Shown here piece after piece: positions 1 through 7,011 of a stretch of 48,609 bases of DNA; the stretch's first letter is position 1, and every line of letters begins with the position of its first letter. The DNA comes from an uncultured Eubacteriales bacterium (lineage in GTDB: Bacteria; Bacillota; Clostridia; Oscillospirales; Oscillospiraceae), in NCBI GenBank assembly GCA_900556935.1, contig USQL01000002.1, positions 1 to 48,609 on the forward strand. Direction: 5' to 3'. The notes below the pieces were generated by a model. The model searched no databases. It worked only from the letters and a program-made list of their open reading frames with translations, and was not told the origin of the DNA. The translations under genes were made by a program, and so were the position numbers.

Positions 1-350
1 AGGGCTTCAAGAAGTTTGTCATCGAGACGGTCAGGCTGGCCGGCTCCAACCCCTGCCCGCCCATCGTGCTGGGCGTCGGCGTGGGCGGCAGCTTTGATAA
101 AGTGGCCTATCTCGCCAAGAAAGCTCTGCTCCGCCCGCTGGACGTCCCGAACCCCGACCCCTATTACGCCGACCTCGAGAAAGAGCTTCTGACGGCCATC
201 AACGAGCTGGGCATCGGCCCTCAGGGCTTCGGCGGAAAGACCACCTGCCTCGGCCTCGCCATCGAGCAGATGCCCACCCATGTGGCCGGTCTGCCGGTGG
301 CCGTGAATGTTTCCTGCCATGTCACCCGCCGCGCCAGCGCGACGTTATAA
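1..350 (+). CDS. Class I fumarate hydratase, alpha subunit (C-terminal part)
   Basis: The open frame enters from the left edge (first full codon at base 3) and stops at 350. It is the C-terminal end of the alpha half of an iron-sulfur-type fumarate hydratase (TtdA/FumA-like), which interconverts fumarate and malate. Recognisable stretches are the Pro/Cys segment SNPCPPIVLGVGVGG, the PQGFGGKTT segment typical of this family, and a C-terminal HVAGLPVAVNVSCH. The beta subunit follows 145 bases downstream, the usual two-gene arrangement. A tartrate dehydratase cannot be excluded from a fragment. Upstream residues, including other cluster ligands, lie outside the window. Confidence 0.9.
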   Translation, partial: GFKKFVIETVRLAGSNPCPPIVLGVGVGGSFDKVAYLAKKALLRPLDVPNPDPYYADLEKELLTAINELGIGPQGFGGKTTCLGLAIEQMPTHVAGLPVAVNVSCHVTRRASATL

Positions 351-481
351 GGAGTTACTCCTTCCGTCACGGCTTCGCCGCGCCAGCTCCCTCTGGGAGG
401 GAGCCTTTTGCAGCGGGCAACTGCGATAGCCTCCCTCACCGAGGGAGGTGGCATCGCGTAAGCGATGACGAAGGGAGTTCT
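351..481. repeat. Palindromic intergenic element between fumarate hydratase subunit genes
   Basis: About 130 bases with imperfect terminal inverted repeats: the left end reads GGAGTTACTCCTTCCGTCAC and the right end, in reverse complement, reads AGAACTCCCTTCGTCATCGC. Two internal hairpins are visible, GCTCCCTCTGGGAGGGAGC and CCTCCCTCACCGAGGGAGG. It begins at the alpha stop codon and ends just before the beta ribosome binding site. It has no coding capacity and looks like a MITE-like or REP-like unit. Similar palindromes are common in Faecalibacterium-type genomes as I recall them; that is memory, not something checked here. Confidence 0.75.
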
Positions 482-494
482 AGAGGTGAAATCT

Positions 495-1049
495 ATGCAA
501 TACGAACTGACCACCCCCTGCACCGCGCAGGACCTGGCCCCGCTCCAGGCGGGCGACACCGTTCTGCTGTCCGGTGTGGTCTACACGGCCCGCGACCAGG
601 CGCACAAACGGATGCTGGAAGCACTGGACCGGGGCGAACCGCTCCCCTTCGACCTCGAAGGCAGTGCCATCTACTACGTCGGCCCCACACCGGAGCGCCC
701 CGGTGCGGTCATCGGCTCGGCCGGGCCCACCACCAGCGGCCGGATGGACGCGATGAGCCCCCGCCTGCTGGACCTGGGCAACAAGGTCATGATCGGCAAG
801 GGCAAGCGGGATGCCGCCGTCAAGGAAGCCGTCGTGCGCAACGGCGCGGTCTATCTGGCCGCGCTGGGCGGGGCCGGTGCCCTGATGGCCAAGAGCGTCA
901 AAACGCTGGAAGTCATCGCCTGGCCGGACCTCGGCTGCGAAGCCGTCCGCCGCCTGACCGTGGAGCAGATGCCCCTGACCGTCATTCTGGATGCCCACGG
1001 CGGCGACCTCTATCTCTCCGGCCCGGAAGCCTACCGCGCGTCCAGATAA
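495..1049 (+). CDS. Class I fumarate hydratase, beta subunit
   Basis: A 184-residue protein of the TtdB/FumB-type beta family, which pairs with the alpha subunit to make the Fe-S fumarate hydratase. Family features include GDTVLLSGVVYTARDQAHKR near residue 25, the AIYYVGPTP and GSAGPTTSGRMD segments, the MIGKG segment, and GGAGALMAKSVK toward the end. I choose the ATG at 495 because an AGAGGTG ribosome binding site sits 7 bases upstream. The in-frame ATG at 465 lies inside the palindromic element and has no such site. It should be cotranscribed with the alpha gene through that element. Confidence 0.93.
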   Translation: MQYELTTPCTAQDLAPLQAGDTVLLSGVVYTARDQAHKRMLEALDRGEPLPFDLEGSAIYYVGPTPERPGAVIGSAGPTTSGRMDAMSPRLLDLGNKVMIGKGKRDAAVKEAVVRNGAVYLAALGGAGALMAKSVKTLEVIAWPDLGCEAVRRLTVEQMPLTVILDAHGGDLYLSGPEAYRASR

Positions 1050-1145
1050 GCACGTTCCACAAGATTTCAGGCCCTGTTTCCGGTCAAAATAGCAAAATCA
1101 TGCAGAAGAAGCTCAGTTTGTTTTAGCAAACTTCCGCCGAACGAC

Positions 1146-1174
1146 TTGCATCCCCCGGCAGAATGTGGTATCCT
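1146..1174 (+). promoter_or_regulatory. Sigma-A promoter of the DtxR-family gene
   Basis: TTGCAT (1146-1151), a 17-base spacer and TATCCT (1169-1174). It lies about 70 bases before the chosen start. A 16-base palindrome, GTTTG-N6-CAAAC (1116-1131), sits just upstream and could be an operator. Since the -10 lies at 1169-1174, the possible upstream start at 1165 would not be transcribed from its first base. Confidence 0.6.
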
Positions 1175-1245
1175 ATAACAAACCGAACCGATGTGCGTTT
1201 TTCTGCTCCGGGCCGGAAATCAAGAAAGGCAGGAGGCCGACAACC

Positions 1246-1641
1246 ATGCAGATCCACCAATCCGCAGAAGATTACCTTGAAACGATCCTGATGCTGAATC
1301 AGAGGATGGGCCGCGTCCGTTCCATCGACGTGGTCAACGAACTGGGCTACACCAAAGCCAGCGTCAGCATCGCGATGAAAAAGCTGCGGGAGAACGGCTA
1401 CATTGCGGTGGACGGTGAGGGCAACCTGACCCTGCTGGAGCCGGGCCGCGAGATCGCCGAGCGCATTTACAGCCGCCACCGGCTGCTGACCCACTTCTTC
1501 GTGCAGCTGGGCGTGGAAGAGGACATCGCCGCAGAGGATGCCTGCAAGGCAGAGCATATCCTCAGCGAGCAGACGCTGGAAAAGATCCGCGAGTATGCCC
1601 TGCTCCACGACGCCGAGAGCACCCTGAAAAACGAAGACTGA
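1246..1641 (+). CDS. DtxR/MntR-family metal-dependent regulator (short form)
   Basis: A 131-residue transcriptional regulator. The N-terminal half is a winged helix (SAEDYLETILML, then SIDVVNELGYTKASVSIAMK as the recognition region). The second half is the dimerisation and metal-binding region, with E and H residues in IYSRHRLLTHFFVQLGV and CKAEHILS. There is no C-terminal SH3-like domain, so it resembles MntR more than DtxR/IdeR in length. The start is ATG 1246 with AGGAGG 9 bases upstream. The metal (Mn or Fe) and its targets are not shown by sequence. GTTAG-N6-CTAAC palindromes elsewhere in this window resemble boxes bound by this family, but the link is only inference. Confidence 0.9.
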   Translation: MQIHQSAEDYLETILMLNQRMGRVRSIDVVNELGYTKASVSIAMKKLRENGYIAVDGEGNLTLLEPGREIAERIYSRHRLLTHFFVQLGVEEDIAAEDACKAEHILSEQTLEKIREYALLHDAESTLKNED

Positions 1642-1652
1642 CCCAAAACCAC

Positions 1653-1685
1653 AAAAGGGACTGCCCGAACCGGCAGTCCCTTTTC
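1653..1685 (+). terminator. Intrinsic terminator after the DtxR-family gene
   Basis: A perfect 9-bp stem, GGGACTGCC / GGCAGTCCC (1657-1665 with 1672-1680), six-base loop, flanked by AAAA and TTTT. It separates the regulator from the convergent mazF gene and could work in both directions. Confidence 0.85.
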
Positions 1686-1698
1686 TGTTTTCACATCT

Positions 1699-2049
1699 TC
1701 AGTAGGCATCCAGCCCCAGGCTGACATCCAGTGCCTGATCGACCCGTTTCTGGTCTTCCGGCGTGATCTGCCCTGCGCGCTCCCGCAGGCGGTGTTTGTC
1801 CAGCGTGCGGATCTGCTCCAGCAGCACGACGCTGTCCTTGGCGAGGCCGGTGTCCGCTGCCCGGATATTGATATGAGTGGGCAGGCGGGCTTTGTCCAGC
1901 CGGGATGTAATGGCCGCCGCGATGACGGTGGGGCTGTGGCGGTTGCCGATCTCGTTCTGCACGATGAGCACCGGCCGGATGCCGCCCTGCTCGGACCCCA
2001 CCACCGGCGAAAGGTCTGCGTAGAAAACTTCTCCTCTGTGTACTTCCAT
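1699..2049 (-). CDS. MazF/PemK-family mRNA interferase (EndoA type)
   Basis: A 116-residue toxin of the MazF/NdoA fold, a sequence-specific endoribonuclease. Family motifs: RGEVFYADLSPVVGSEQGG at the N terminus, RPVLIVQNEIGN, then the TVIAAAIT strand, the THI segment and SVVLLEQIRTLDK near residue 75-90. Length is typical. It lies 93 bases downstream of acpS on the same strand, as in many Firmicutes. No antitoxin frame is visible in the 93-base gap or right after the gene; a small, poorly conserved antitoxin could be elsewhere. Confidence 0.9.
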   Translation of the reverse strand: MEVHRGEVFYADLSPVVGSEQGGIRPVLIVQNEIGNRHSPTVIAAAITSRLDKARLPTHINIRAADTGLAKDSVVLLEQIRTLDKHRLRERAGQITPEDQKRVDQALDVSLGLDAY

Positions 2050-2142
2050 GGAATCAACCCTCCCTGTCTGCCTCTAGTATGGGCTGTGCCGGGCGGCGGT
2101 ATGCACGCGGGGGCTTTCTTCCATTTTATGCAGCGGAGCGGA

Positions 2143-2562
2143 TCAGGTTTCCGCCTGTTCCAGAACGCAGAACGCCAGCGCCATCCCGCCGTCGTGGCTA
2201 AGGGAAAGGCGGGCCGTGACGTGATGTTCCTCCACCCAGGCCGCTGTCCGGCCGGAGAAGCGATACACCGGTGCCCCGGAGGGCAGGCGCAGCACCTCGA
2301 TCTCGCAGAGCGAAAACGGCTCCCGCAGGCCGGTGCCCGCCGCCTTGAGGAAGGCTTCCTTCGCCGCAAAATCCGCAGCGGCGCTGGCGGCTCTGTGGGC
2401 ACGCCTGCGGGCGGAAGGGTCGGCCCGACACTCGGCCAGCGCAAGCGCCTGCCGCTCCCCGGTGCCAAACACCCGCGCCTCAAACGCCGCCCCGTGTGCC
2501 CCAAACAGGCTTTTTTCCATCCGTGCCACCTCACAAAGATCACATCCTACCCCGAACAGCAT
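2143..2562 (-). CDS. acpS: Holo-[acyl-carrier-protein] synthase
   Basis: A 139-residue AcpS, which moves the phosphopantetheine arm from CoA to a serine of acyl carrier protein in the cytoplasm. Key motifs are GVGCDLCEVARM at the N terminus (Mg-binding Asp8) and FAAKEAFLKAAGTG in the middle (Mg/CoA-binding Glu and the following Lys). It ends with the SLSHDGGMALAFCVLE strand. Start at 2562 (MLFGVGCD) is preferred because GGGAGG lies just upstream; an in-frame ATG at 2586 has no such site. It is probably cotranscribed with mazF. Confidence 0.9.
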   Translation of the reverse strand: MLFGVGCDLCEVARMEKSLFGAHGAAFEARVFGTGERQALALAECRADPSARRRAHRAASAAADFAAKEAFLKAAGTGLREPFSLCEIEVLRLPSGAPVYRFSGRTAAWVEEHHVTARLSLSHDGGMALAFCVLEQAET

Positions 2563-2654
2563 GAAATCCTCCCCTTTCCAGGGCAAACGCCCCGTTGTTT
2601 TGACTTAAAATTTTCGTTGATTTTGGTGAATATGTGCAAATAGAGTCTGGAATC

Positions 2655-2683
2655 TTGAAGTTTACACGCGCTTCGTGTACAAT
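2655..2683 (+). promoter_or_regulatory. Sigma-A promoter of the IreB-family gene
   Basis: TTGAAG (2655-2660), an exact 17-base spacer and TACAAT (2678-2683), 65 bases before the GTG start. Confidence 0.75.
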
Positions 2684-2748
2684 GAACTATAGTTCTAGTT
2701 CCACTTCCGCTTTGGGCGTGGATAGAAATACCGAAGGGGGTGTACTGC

Positions 2749-2994
2749 GTGGGCGACGCAACTGCTATTTTTTCGATCCACGACAAAAAGGACGACGAAA
2801 TTCATGAGATCGTACAGCAAGTGTACGACGCATTGAAGGAAAAAGGCTACAATCCGGTCAATCAGCTGGTGGGCTACATCCTGTCCGAAGATCCCACTTA
2901 TATCACGACCTACAAAGGAGCCCGCTCCCTCATCCGTAAAGTTGACCGGGACGACCTGCTGCAGGCTCTGCTCCGCAGCTACCTGAACGTCTGA
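2749..2994 (+). CDS. ireB: IreB-family regulatory phosphoprotein (UPF0297)
   Basis: An 81-residue small cytoplasmic protein. The body (KEKGYNPVNQLVGYILSEDP, then YITTYKGARSLIRKVDRDDL) matches the IreB/YrzL family. In Enterococcus faecalis the family member is phosphorylated by the kinase IreK on N-terminal threonines and affects cephalosporin tolerance. A threonine is present at residue 5 here. I choose GTG 2749 over GTG 2740 because the GAAGGGGG ribosome binding site lies 8 bases before 2749 and overlaps 2740. The usual neighbours (ruvX, alaS) are not here; the gene stands alone between a promoter and a terminator. Confidence 0.92.
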   Translation: MGDATAIFSIHDKKDDEIHEIVQQVYDALKEKGYNPVNQLVGYILSEDPTYITTYKGARSLIRKVDRDDLLQALLRSYLNV

Positions 2995-3013
2995 TCCGCT
3001 TTGTCCTTTCCGA

Positions 3014-3048
3014 CCCGCTGTCTCGCAAAAGACAGCGGGCTGTTTTTA
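3014..3048 (+). terminator. Intrinsic terminator after ireB
   Basis: Stem CCCGCTGTC / GACAGCGGG (3014-3022 with 3031-3039), 8-base loop, then CTGTTTTTATTT. Confidence 0.88.
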
Positions 3049-3049
3049 T

Positions 3050-3991
3050 TTATTTCAGCTGCCGCGTAAAGATCTGGTTCACCACCGTCTCATACTCCCA
3101 CCCCTCGCGGGCCTTGCGGAGAGGCTTTTCCAGCGGGTCGGCCCCTTCGAACCGATGGATGAGATAGAACCAGTGCGCCTTCATCCGGCTGACGGCACAG
3201 CTGGCCGCGCCAAAGGCCTCGGTGTAGCCGTGGTAGAGGTCGTCGCAGTAGCCGCGCAGTTCCTCTCTGGAAGCCGGTGCGCCGCCCCGCGCACGGCGGA
3301 ACAGGGCTGGGTCTGCGATGAGCCCCCGCCCCACCATGATGCCCGACAACTGCGGGAACTCCGCTTCCAGCGCGTGCAGTGCTTCCGGCGTCGCGACATC
3401 GCCGTTGTAACAGACCGGCATCCGGCACTCCGGCAGCGCCGCAGCAAAGGCGGCACGGTCGGCCTGCCCCCGGTACAGCTGCTTCATCACGCGGGGATGG
3501 ATGGTCAGCTCGCAGATGGGATAGTGATTGTAAATATCCAGCAGAGCCGCAAACTCCTCCGGCTTCTGGACGCCGATGCGGGTCTTGACCGAGACCTGAC
3601 CCTCCACCGCCGAAAAGACGGCGTCCAGAAAAGCGTCCAGCCGGGCGGGGTCCCGCAGCATCCCGGCTCCCTTGCCCTTGGCTGTCACCGTGCCGGAGGG
3701 GCAGCCGAAGTTCAGGTTGATCTCCGTGTAGCCCAGCTTCCGCACTTCGCCGATCATCCAGGCGGCCAGTTCGCCGTCTCTGGCCAGCAGCTGCGGGATC
3801 ACGACCGTGCCTGCATTGGCCTCCGGGGCCAGCTCCGCCATCTTTTTCGGGATGAGGACGCGGTTTTCCGGCGGCGACAGGAACGGCGCATAGTAGCGCG
3901 TGGGGGCATCGGCTGCGCCAAACCATTTCTGGTGCACCTGCCGCCAGATGCGGTCGGTCAGCCCCTCCATCGGGGCAGCGTAATAGTTCAT
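3050..3991 (-). CDS. tRNA-dihydrouridine synthase family protein
   Basis: A 313-residue FMN-dependent Dus enzyme that reduces specific uridines in tRNA. It has the N-terminal YYAAPMEGLTDRIWR, the active-site loop INLNFGCPSGTVTAKGKGAG with catalytic Cys97, and VKTRIG, LTIHPRVMKQLYRG, CYNGDVAT and GIMVGRGLIADP, which bind FMN and RNA. The start at 3991 (ATG, with GTGAGG upstream) is better than the GTG at 4003. The enzyme is distinct from the DusB at 37 kb; the APMEG and HPRVMKQ signature is of another subgroup. Which tRNA position it modifies is not shown. Confidence 0.9.
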   Translation of the reverse strand: MNYYAAPMEGLTDRIWRQVHQKWFGAADAPTRYYAPFLSPPENRVLIPKKMAELAPEANAGTVVIPQLLARDGELAAWMIGEVRKLGYTEINLNFGCPSGTVTAKGKGAGMLRDPARLDAFLDAVFSAVEGQVSVKTRIGVQKPEEFAALLDIYNHYPICELTIHPRVMKQLYRGQADRAAFAAALPECRMPVCYNGDVATPEALHALEAEFPQLSGIMVGRGLIADPALFRRARGGAPASREELRGYCDDLYHGYTEAFGAASCAVSRMKAHWFYLIHRFEGADPLEKPLRKAREGWEYETVVNQIFTRQLK

Positions 3992-4084
3992 AGAAGACCT
4001 CACAATGTTAGAATGGCTCTATTGTAGCACAAAAAATGCCGCCGCGCATCTGTTTTGCGCAGCGGCATCGATCTATCTTGCGAG

Positions 4085-5017
4085 TTATTCGGCGAACAGC
4101 GGCGTGGACAGGTAGCGGTCGCCGGTATCGGGCAGGAGGACAACGATCTTCTTGCCTGCGTTTTCGGGGCGCTTTGCCAGCTCCAGAGCAGCCCAGACGG
4201 CTGCACCGGAGGAGATGCCCACCAGAACACCCTCCTTGTGGCCGATCAGACGGCCGGTCGCAAAGGCATCTTCGTTGGTGACGGGGATGATTTCATCGTA
4301 GACCTTGGTGTCCAGCACAGCGGGGACGAAACCGGCACCGATGCCCTGGATCTTGTGTGCGCCTGCAACGCCCTGGCTCAGCACCGGAGAGGATGCAGGC
4401 TCCACGGCCACAACCTTGACGCCGGGGTTCTTGCTCTTGAGGTACTGGCCCACACCGGTGACGGTGCCGCCGGTGCCGACGCCTGCCACAAAGATGTCCA
4501 CTTCGCCGTCGGTGTCCTCCCAGATCTCCGGGCCGGTGGTCTCAATGTGCGCCTTGGGGTTGGCCGGGTTGACGAACTGACCGGGGATGAAGGCATTCGG
4601 GATCTCCTTTGCCAGCTCATCGGCCTTGGCGATGGCACCCTTCATGCCCTTGGCACCCTCGCTCAGGACCAGCTCTGCGCCGTAAGCCTTCATCAGCTGG
4701 CGGCGCTCCACGCTCATGGTCTCCGGCATGACGATGATGATACGGTAGCCGCGGGCGGCGGCCACGGACGCCAGACCGATGCCGGTATTACCGGAGGTGG
4801 GCTCAATGATGACGGAATCGGGCTTCAGCAGACCCTTCTGCTCCGCGTCGTCGATCATAGCCTTGGCAATACGATCCTTCACGCTGCCGGCAGGGTTGAA
4901 GTATTCCAGCTTGCCCAGCACCTTGGCCTCCAGCCCCTCTTCCTTTTCAATGTGGGTCAGCTCCAGCAGCGGAGTCTTACCGATCAGCTGGTCAGCGGAT
5001 GTATAGATCTTGCTCAT
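4085..5017 (-). CDS. cysK: Cysteine synthase A (O-acetylserine sulfhydrylase)
   Basis: A 310-residue PLP enzyme making cysteine from O-acetylserine and sulfide. The PLP lysine is in NPAGSVKDR (Lys47), the substrate loop is PTSGNTGIGLA, the phosphate-binding loop is GVGTGGTVTG, and a GISSGAA motif is near the C terminus. Tandem ATGs occur at 5020 and 5017; AGGAGG lies 5 and 8 bases upstream, so 5017 fits slightly better. The gene is divergent from an Rrf2 regulator and has an operator-like repeat just after its -10 box, which suggests sulfur-responsive repression. Confidence 0.95.
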   Translation of the reverse strand: MSKIYTSADQLIGKTPLLELTHIEKEEGLEAKVLGKLEYFNPAGSVKDRIAKAMIDDAEQKGLLKPDSVIIEPTSGNTGIGLASVAAARGYRIIIVMPETMSVERRQLMKAYGAELVLSEGAKGMKGAIAKADELAKEIPNAFIPGQFVNPANPKAHIETTGPEIWEDTDGEVDIFVAGVGTGGTVTGVGQYLKSKNPGVKVVAVEPASSPVLSQGVAGAHKIQGIGAGFVPAVLDTKVYDEIIPVTNEDAFATGRLIGHKEGVLVGISSGAAVWAALELAKRPENAGKKIVVLLPDTGDRYLSTPLFAE

Positions 5018-5120
5018 CATATATTCCTCCTAAAATGATGTTGTTGTGATTTGTGTTGTGTGTTTCGGCTTATTGATCACCGCGGCAACATCTGAGGTGC
5101 AGGTCGTATTTCATGTTAAT

Positions 5121-5143
5121 ACCAACCTTTCTTGTAGGTTGGT
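5121..5143. promoter_or_regulatory. Inverted repeat, likely operator of the Rrf2 regulator
   Basis: ACCAACC (5121-5127), 9 bases, GGTTGGT (5137-5143), a perfect 7-bp inverted repeat. It begins 4 bases downstream of the cysK -10 box (5147-5152, reverse strand), where a bound repressor would block RNA polymerase. The position between cysK and the Rrf2 gene makes the latter the obvious candidate ligand. Confidence 0.6.
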
Positions 5144-5146
5144 GTG

Positions 5147-5175
5147 ATTATATCCCCTTCCCCATCGTTTGTCAA
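5147..5175 (-). promoter_or_regulatory. Sigma-A promoter of cysK
   Basis: On the reverse strand: TTGACA (5175-5170), 17-base spacer, TATAAT (5152-5147). A perfect consensus promoter, so control must come from a repressor. The transcript would carry a leader of about 120 bases in which I see no T-box or SAM riboswitch. Confidence 0.85.
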
Positions 5176-5197
5176 GAGCTCTCCGCAAAATTTTACA

Positions 5198-5227
5198 TTG
5201 ATTTTCCTACTTACCATGTTGTATAAT
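5198..5227 (+). promoter_or_regulatory. Sigma-A promoter of the Rrf2 regulator
   Basis: TTGATT (5198-5203), 18-base spacer, TATAAT (5222-5227). The start of the Rrf2 coding region lies 28 bases downstream. Confidence 0.75.
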
Positions 5228-5255
5228 GGGTTTATCCTCAAAAGGAGGGAACGGT

Positions 5256-5687
5256 ATGTTGATTTCAACCAAGGGACGCTACGCGCTGCGGGTCATGATC
5301 GACCTGGCCGAACATCGATCGGACGGCTTTATTCCCCTGAAGGTCATTGCAGAGCGGCAAGAGATCTCGGAAAAATATCTGGAAAACATTATCAAGCTGC
5401 TGGTCAAGGCCAAGCTGCTGAACGGCCTGCGGGGCAAAGGCGGCGGCTATCAGCTGACGAAAGCGCCGGAGCAGTACACCGTGGAGAGCATCCTGCGGGT
5501 CACGGAGGACTCCATGGCGCCTGTCGCCTGTCTTGAGCCGGGTGCCGAGGCCTGTCCCCGTGCGTCGGAATGCCGCACGCTCTCCATGTGGCAGGGACTG
5601 GACAAGCTGATTACGGAGTACTTCACCAACATCACGCTGGCCGACCTGATGCGCCGCGCACCCGACGGGTATGACTATGTGATATAG
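5256..5687 (+). CDS. Rrf2-family transcriptional regulator (IscR/CymR-like)
   Basis: A 143-residue winged-helix regulator beginning MLISTKGRYALRVMIDLAEH, with the Rrf2 signature ISEKYLENIIKLLVKAKLL and the wing GLRGKGGGYQLTKAP. Three cysteines (Cys92, Cys100, Cys106) lie where IscR carries its Fe-S ligands, so cluster sensing is possible. The position opposite cysK suggests instead or in addition a CymR-like role in cysteine metabolism. Start is ATG 5256 with AAGGAGG upstream; the in-frame ATG at 5226 lies in the -10 box. Likely cotranscribed with the acetyltransferase that begins 36 bases downstream. Confidence 0.9.
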   Translation: MLISTKGRYALRVMIDLAEHRSDGFIPLKVIAERQEISEKYLENIIKLLVKAKLLNGLRGKGGGYQLTKAPEQYTVESILRVTEDSMAPVACLEPGAEACPRASECRTLSMWQGLDKLITEYFTNITLADLMRRAPDGYDYVI

Positions 5688-5723
5688 CCGGTAAAGCGGC
5701 AGCAGGAAAGGAGGTCGAACGGT

Positions 5724-6359
5724 ATGACAGGGCCAGACCCCAACAGCATTTACCCCAATGAAAACATCCGGCAGGTGGTTTACATCAAGAATGTAATCAC
5801 CCGCCCCAATATTGAGGTGGGCGATTATACCTACTATGACGATGTGAACGGCGCAGAACGGTTCGAGGCGCACGTGACACACCACTACGAATTTCTGGGC
5901 GACAGGCTTATCATCGGGAAATTCTGCGCCATCGGCAAGGGGATCGAGTTTGTGATGAACGGCGCAAACCACCGGATGAACAGCGTGACGACCTACCCCT
6001 TCAACATTATGGGCGGCGGCTGGGAGCGGTTCGCGCCCTCGCTGGAGGAGCTGCCGCTGAAGGGCGATACCGTCGTGGGAAACGACGTGTGGATCGGCCA
6101 GAACGTGACGGTGATGCCGGGCGTTCACATCGGCGACGGCGCCATCATCGCCGCCAACTCCGTGGTGACAAGGGATATCCCCGCCTATTGTGTGGCGGGC
6201 GGCAATCCTTGCCGGGTGATCCGCCGCCGGTTCGACGAGGACTTGACGGAATACCTCCTGAAGCTCCGGTGGTGGGACTGGGACGCGGAAAAAATATTCC
6301 GGAACATGGACGCCCTGTGCAGCGGTGATCTGGAAAAGATCAAACACATCAGGGACTGA
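5724..6359 (+). CDS. Vat/CatB-family xenobiotic O-acetyltransferase
   Basis: A 211-residue left-handed beta-helix (hexapeptide-repeat) acetyltransferase. The stretch FVMNGANHRMNSVTTYPFN carries the catalytic His83, and KGDTVVGNDVWIGQNVTVMP, GVHIGDGAIIAANSVVTRDI and YCVAGGNPCRVIRRRF are close to streptogramin acetyltransferases of the Vat type. Known members acetylate group A streptogramins or chloramphenicol with acetyl-CoA in the cytoplasm. Whether this one gives resistance cannot be told from sequence; many gut Clostridia have relatives of unknown substrate. AAAGGAGGT lies upstream of ATG 5724. The region after Trp100 differs from the Vat proteins I recall (RFAPSLEELPL). Confidence 0.85.
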   Translation: MTGPDPNSIYPNENIRQVVYIKNVITRPNIEVGDYTYYDDVNGAERFEAHVTHHYEFLGDRLIIGKFCAIGKGIEFVMNGANHRMNSVTTYPFNIMGGGWERFAPSLEELPLKGDTVVGNDVWIGQNVTVMPGVHIGDGAIIAANSVVTRDIPAYCVAGGNPCRVIRRRFDEDLTEYLLKLRWWDWDAEKIFRNMDALCSGDLEKIKHIRD

Positions 6360-6398
6360 CGGCAATCGTGCCGCGTAGGGGATAGCTGCCGCCGTCTC

Positions 6399-6514
6399 TT
6401 GACAGCGTCAGCTATCTTTGCTGCGATAGGGACAAAAGAGTTGTCTCGTTTGCCGCAAGGGAACAGCCGCAGCGATGCGGCTTTCCAAAAAGCAGGCGGT
6501 TAGCCAGTTCTAAC
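6399..6514 (+). promoter_or_regulatory. Leader A: promoter, conserved hairpin and GTTAG-N6-CTAAC palindrome
   Basis: TTGACA (6399-6404), 17 bases, weak -10 TGCGAT (6422-6427). Then the hairpin GCCGCA-GCGA-TGCGGC (6466-6481), extended by GGAA/TTCC with a small internal loop, and the palindrome GTTAGCCAGTTCTAAC (6499-6514). Leader B at 7729-7835 has the same elements in the same order. The weak -10 suggests a need for activation. The palindrome could bind a DtxR-like or TetR-like regulator. From the end of the acetyltransferase to 6605 I see no gene. Confidence 0.6.
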
Positions 6515-6605
6515 TGCCGCGTATACGTTTCGGCCGGCGCTGGCCGTGCGGCCTTGCATTAAAATACCCCAACAAAAACGCGCAGCCGACAAAGGAGCCT
6601 CACCT

Positions 6606-6998
6606 ATGAAAAGAGCTTATCGCACATCCCAATACGCAAAGCCAGGCGAGCAGTACTGCCGGGAGACCTACCCGGATGAAGCCGCGTCGATCCTCCAAAA
6701 AGCAGAGGAATACTATCTCGTCTTTCTCAAGGATATGCCCGATCTGGGCAAAAACATGATGGCGAAGAACATGCTGGACTGGTTCACGATCCTCGCCTTC
6801 TACGAGGCCAGCGGCCACCGGATGGACGGCGAGCTGCTGCCCTACCTCTGCAAAACTGACCACTATCTTGCTGAGGCCATGCACGCACGGCTCATCCGCA
6901 CACAGACGGAAGCGCTGGGCGGCGACTGCTGCGACTATTGGTATGTGGGCGACAAAAGTCCGGCGCTTGCGCCCTATCAGGATCTGGAGCAGATTTGA
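6606..6998 (+). CDS. ATC-hydrolase-family protein, shortened in the middle
   Basis: A 130-residue protein of the L-2-amino-thiazoline-4-carboxylate hydrolase family (PF14196-like). The C-terminal signature GGDCCDYWYVGDKSP is clear. Compared with its neighbour at 7012, the N-terminal part (through FYEASGHRMDGE) runs directly into LLPYLCKTDHYLAEAMHARL, which aligns with LMPLFCELDEVMITLQHGVL of the neighbour. About 80 residues of the middle are missing, without a frameshift. It starts at ATG 6606 with AAAGGAG upstream. Activity is doubtful; it might also be a partner subunit of the full-length paralogue, 13 bases downstream. Confidence 0.75.
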   Translation: MKRAYRTSQYAKPGEQYCRETYPDEAASILQKAEEYYLVFLKDMPDLGKNMMAKNMLDWFTILAFYEASGHRMDGELLPYLCKTDHYLAEAMHARLIRTQTEALGGDCCDYWYVGDKSPALAPYQDLEQI

Positions 6999-7011
6999 CA
7001 GGAGGATGGTC

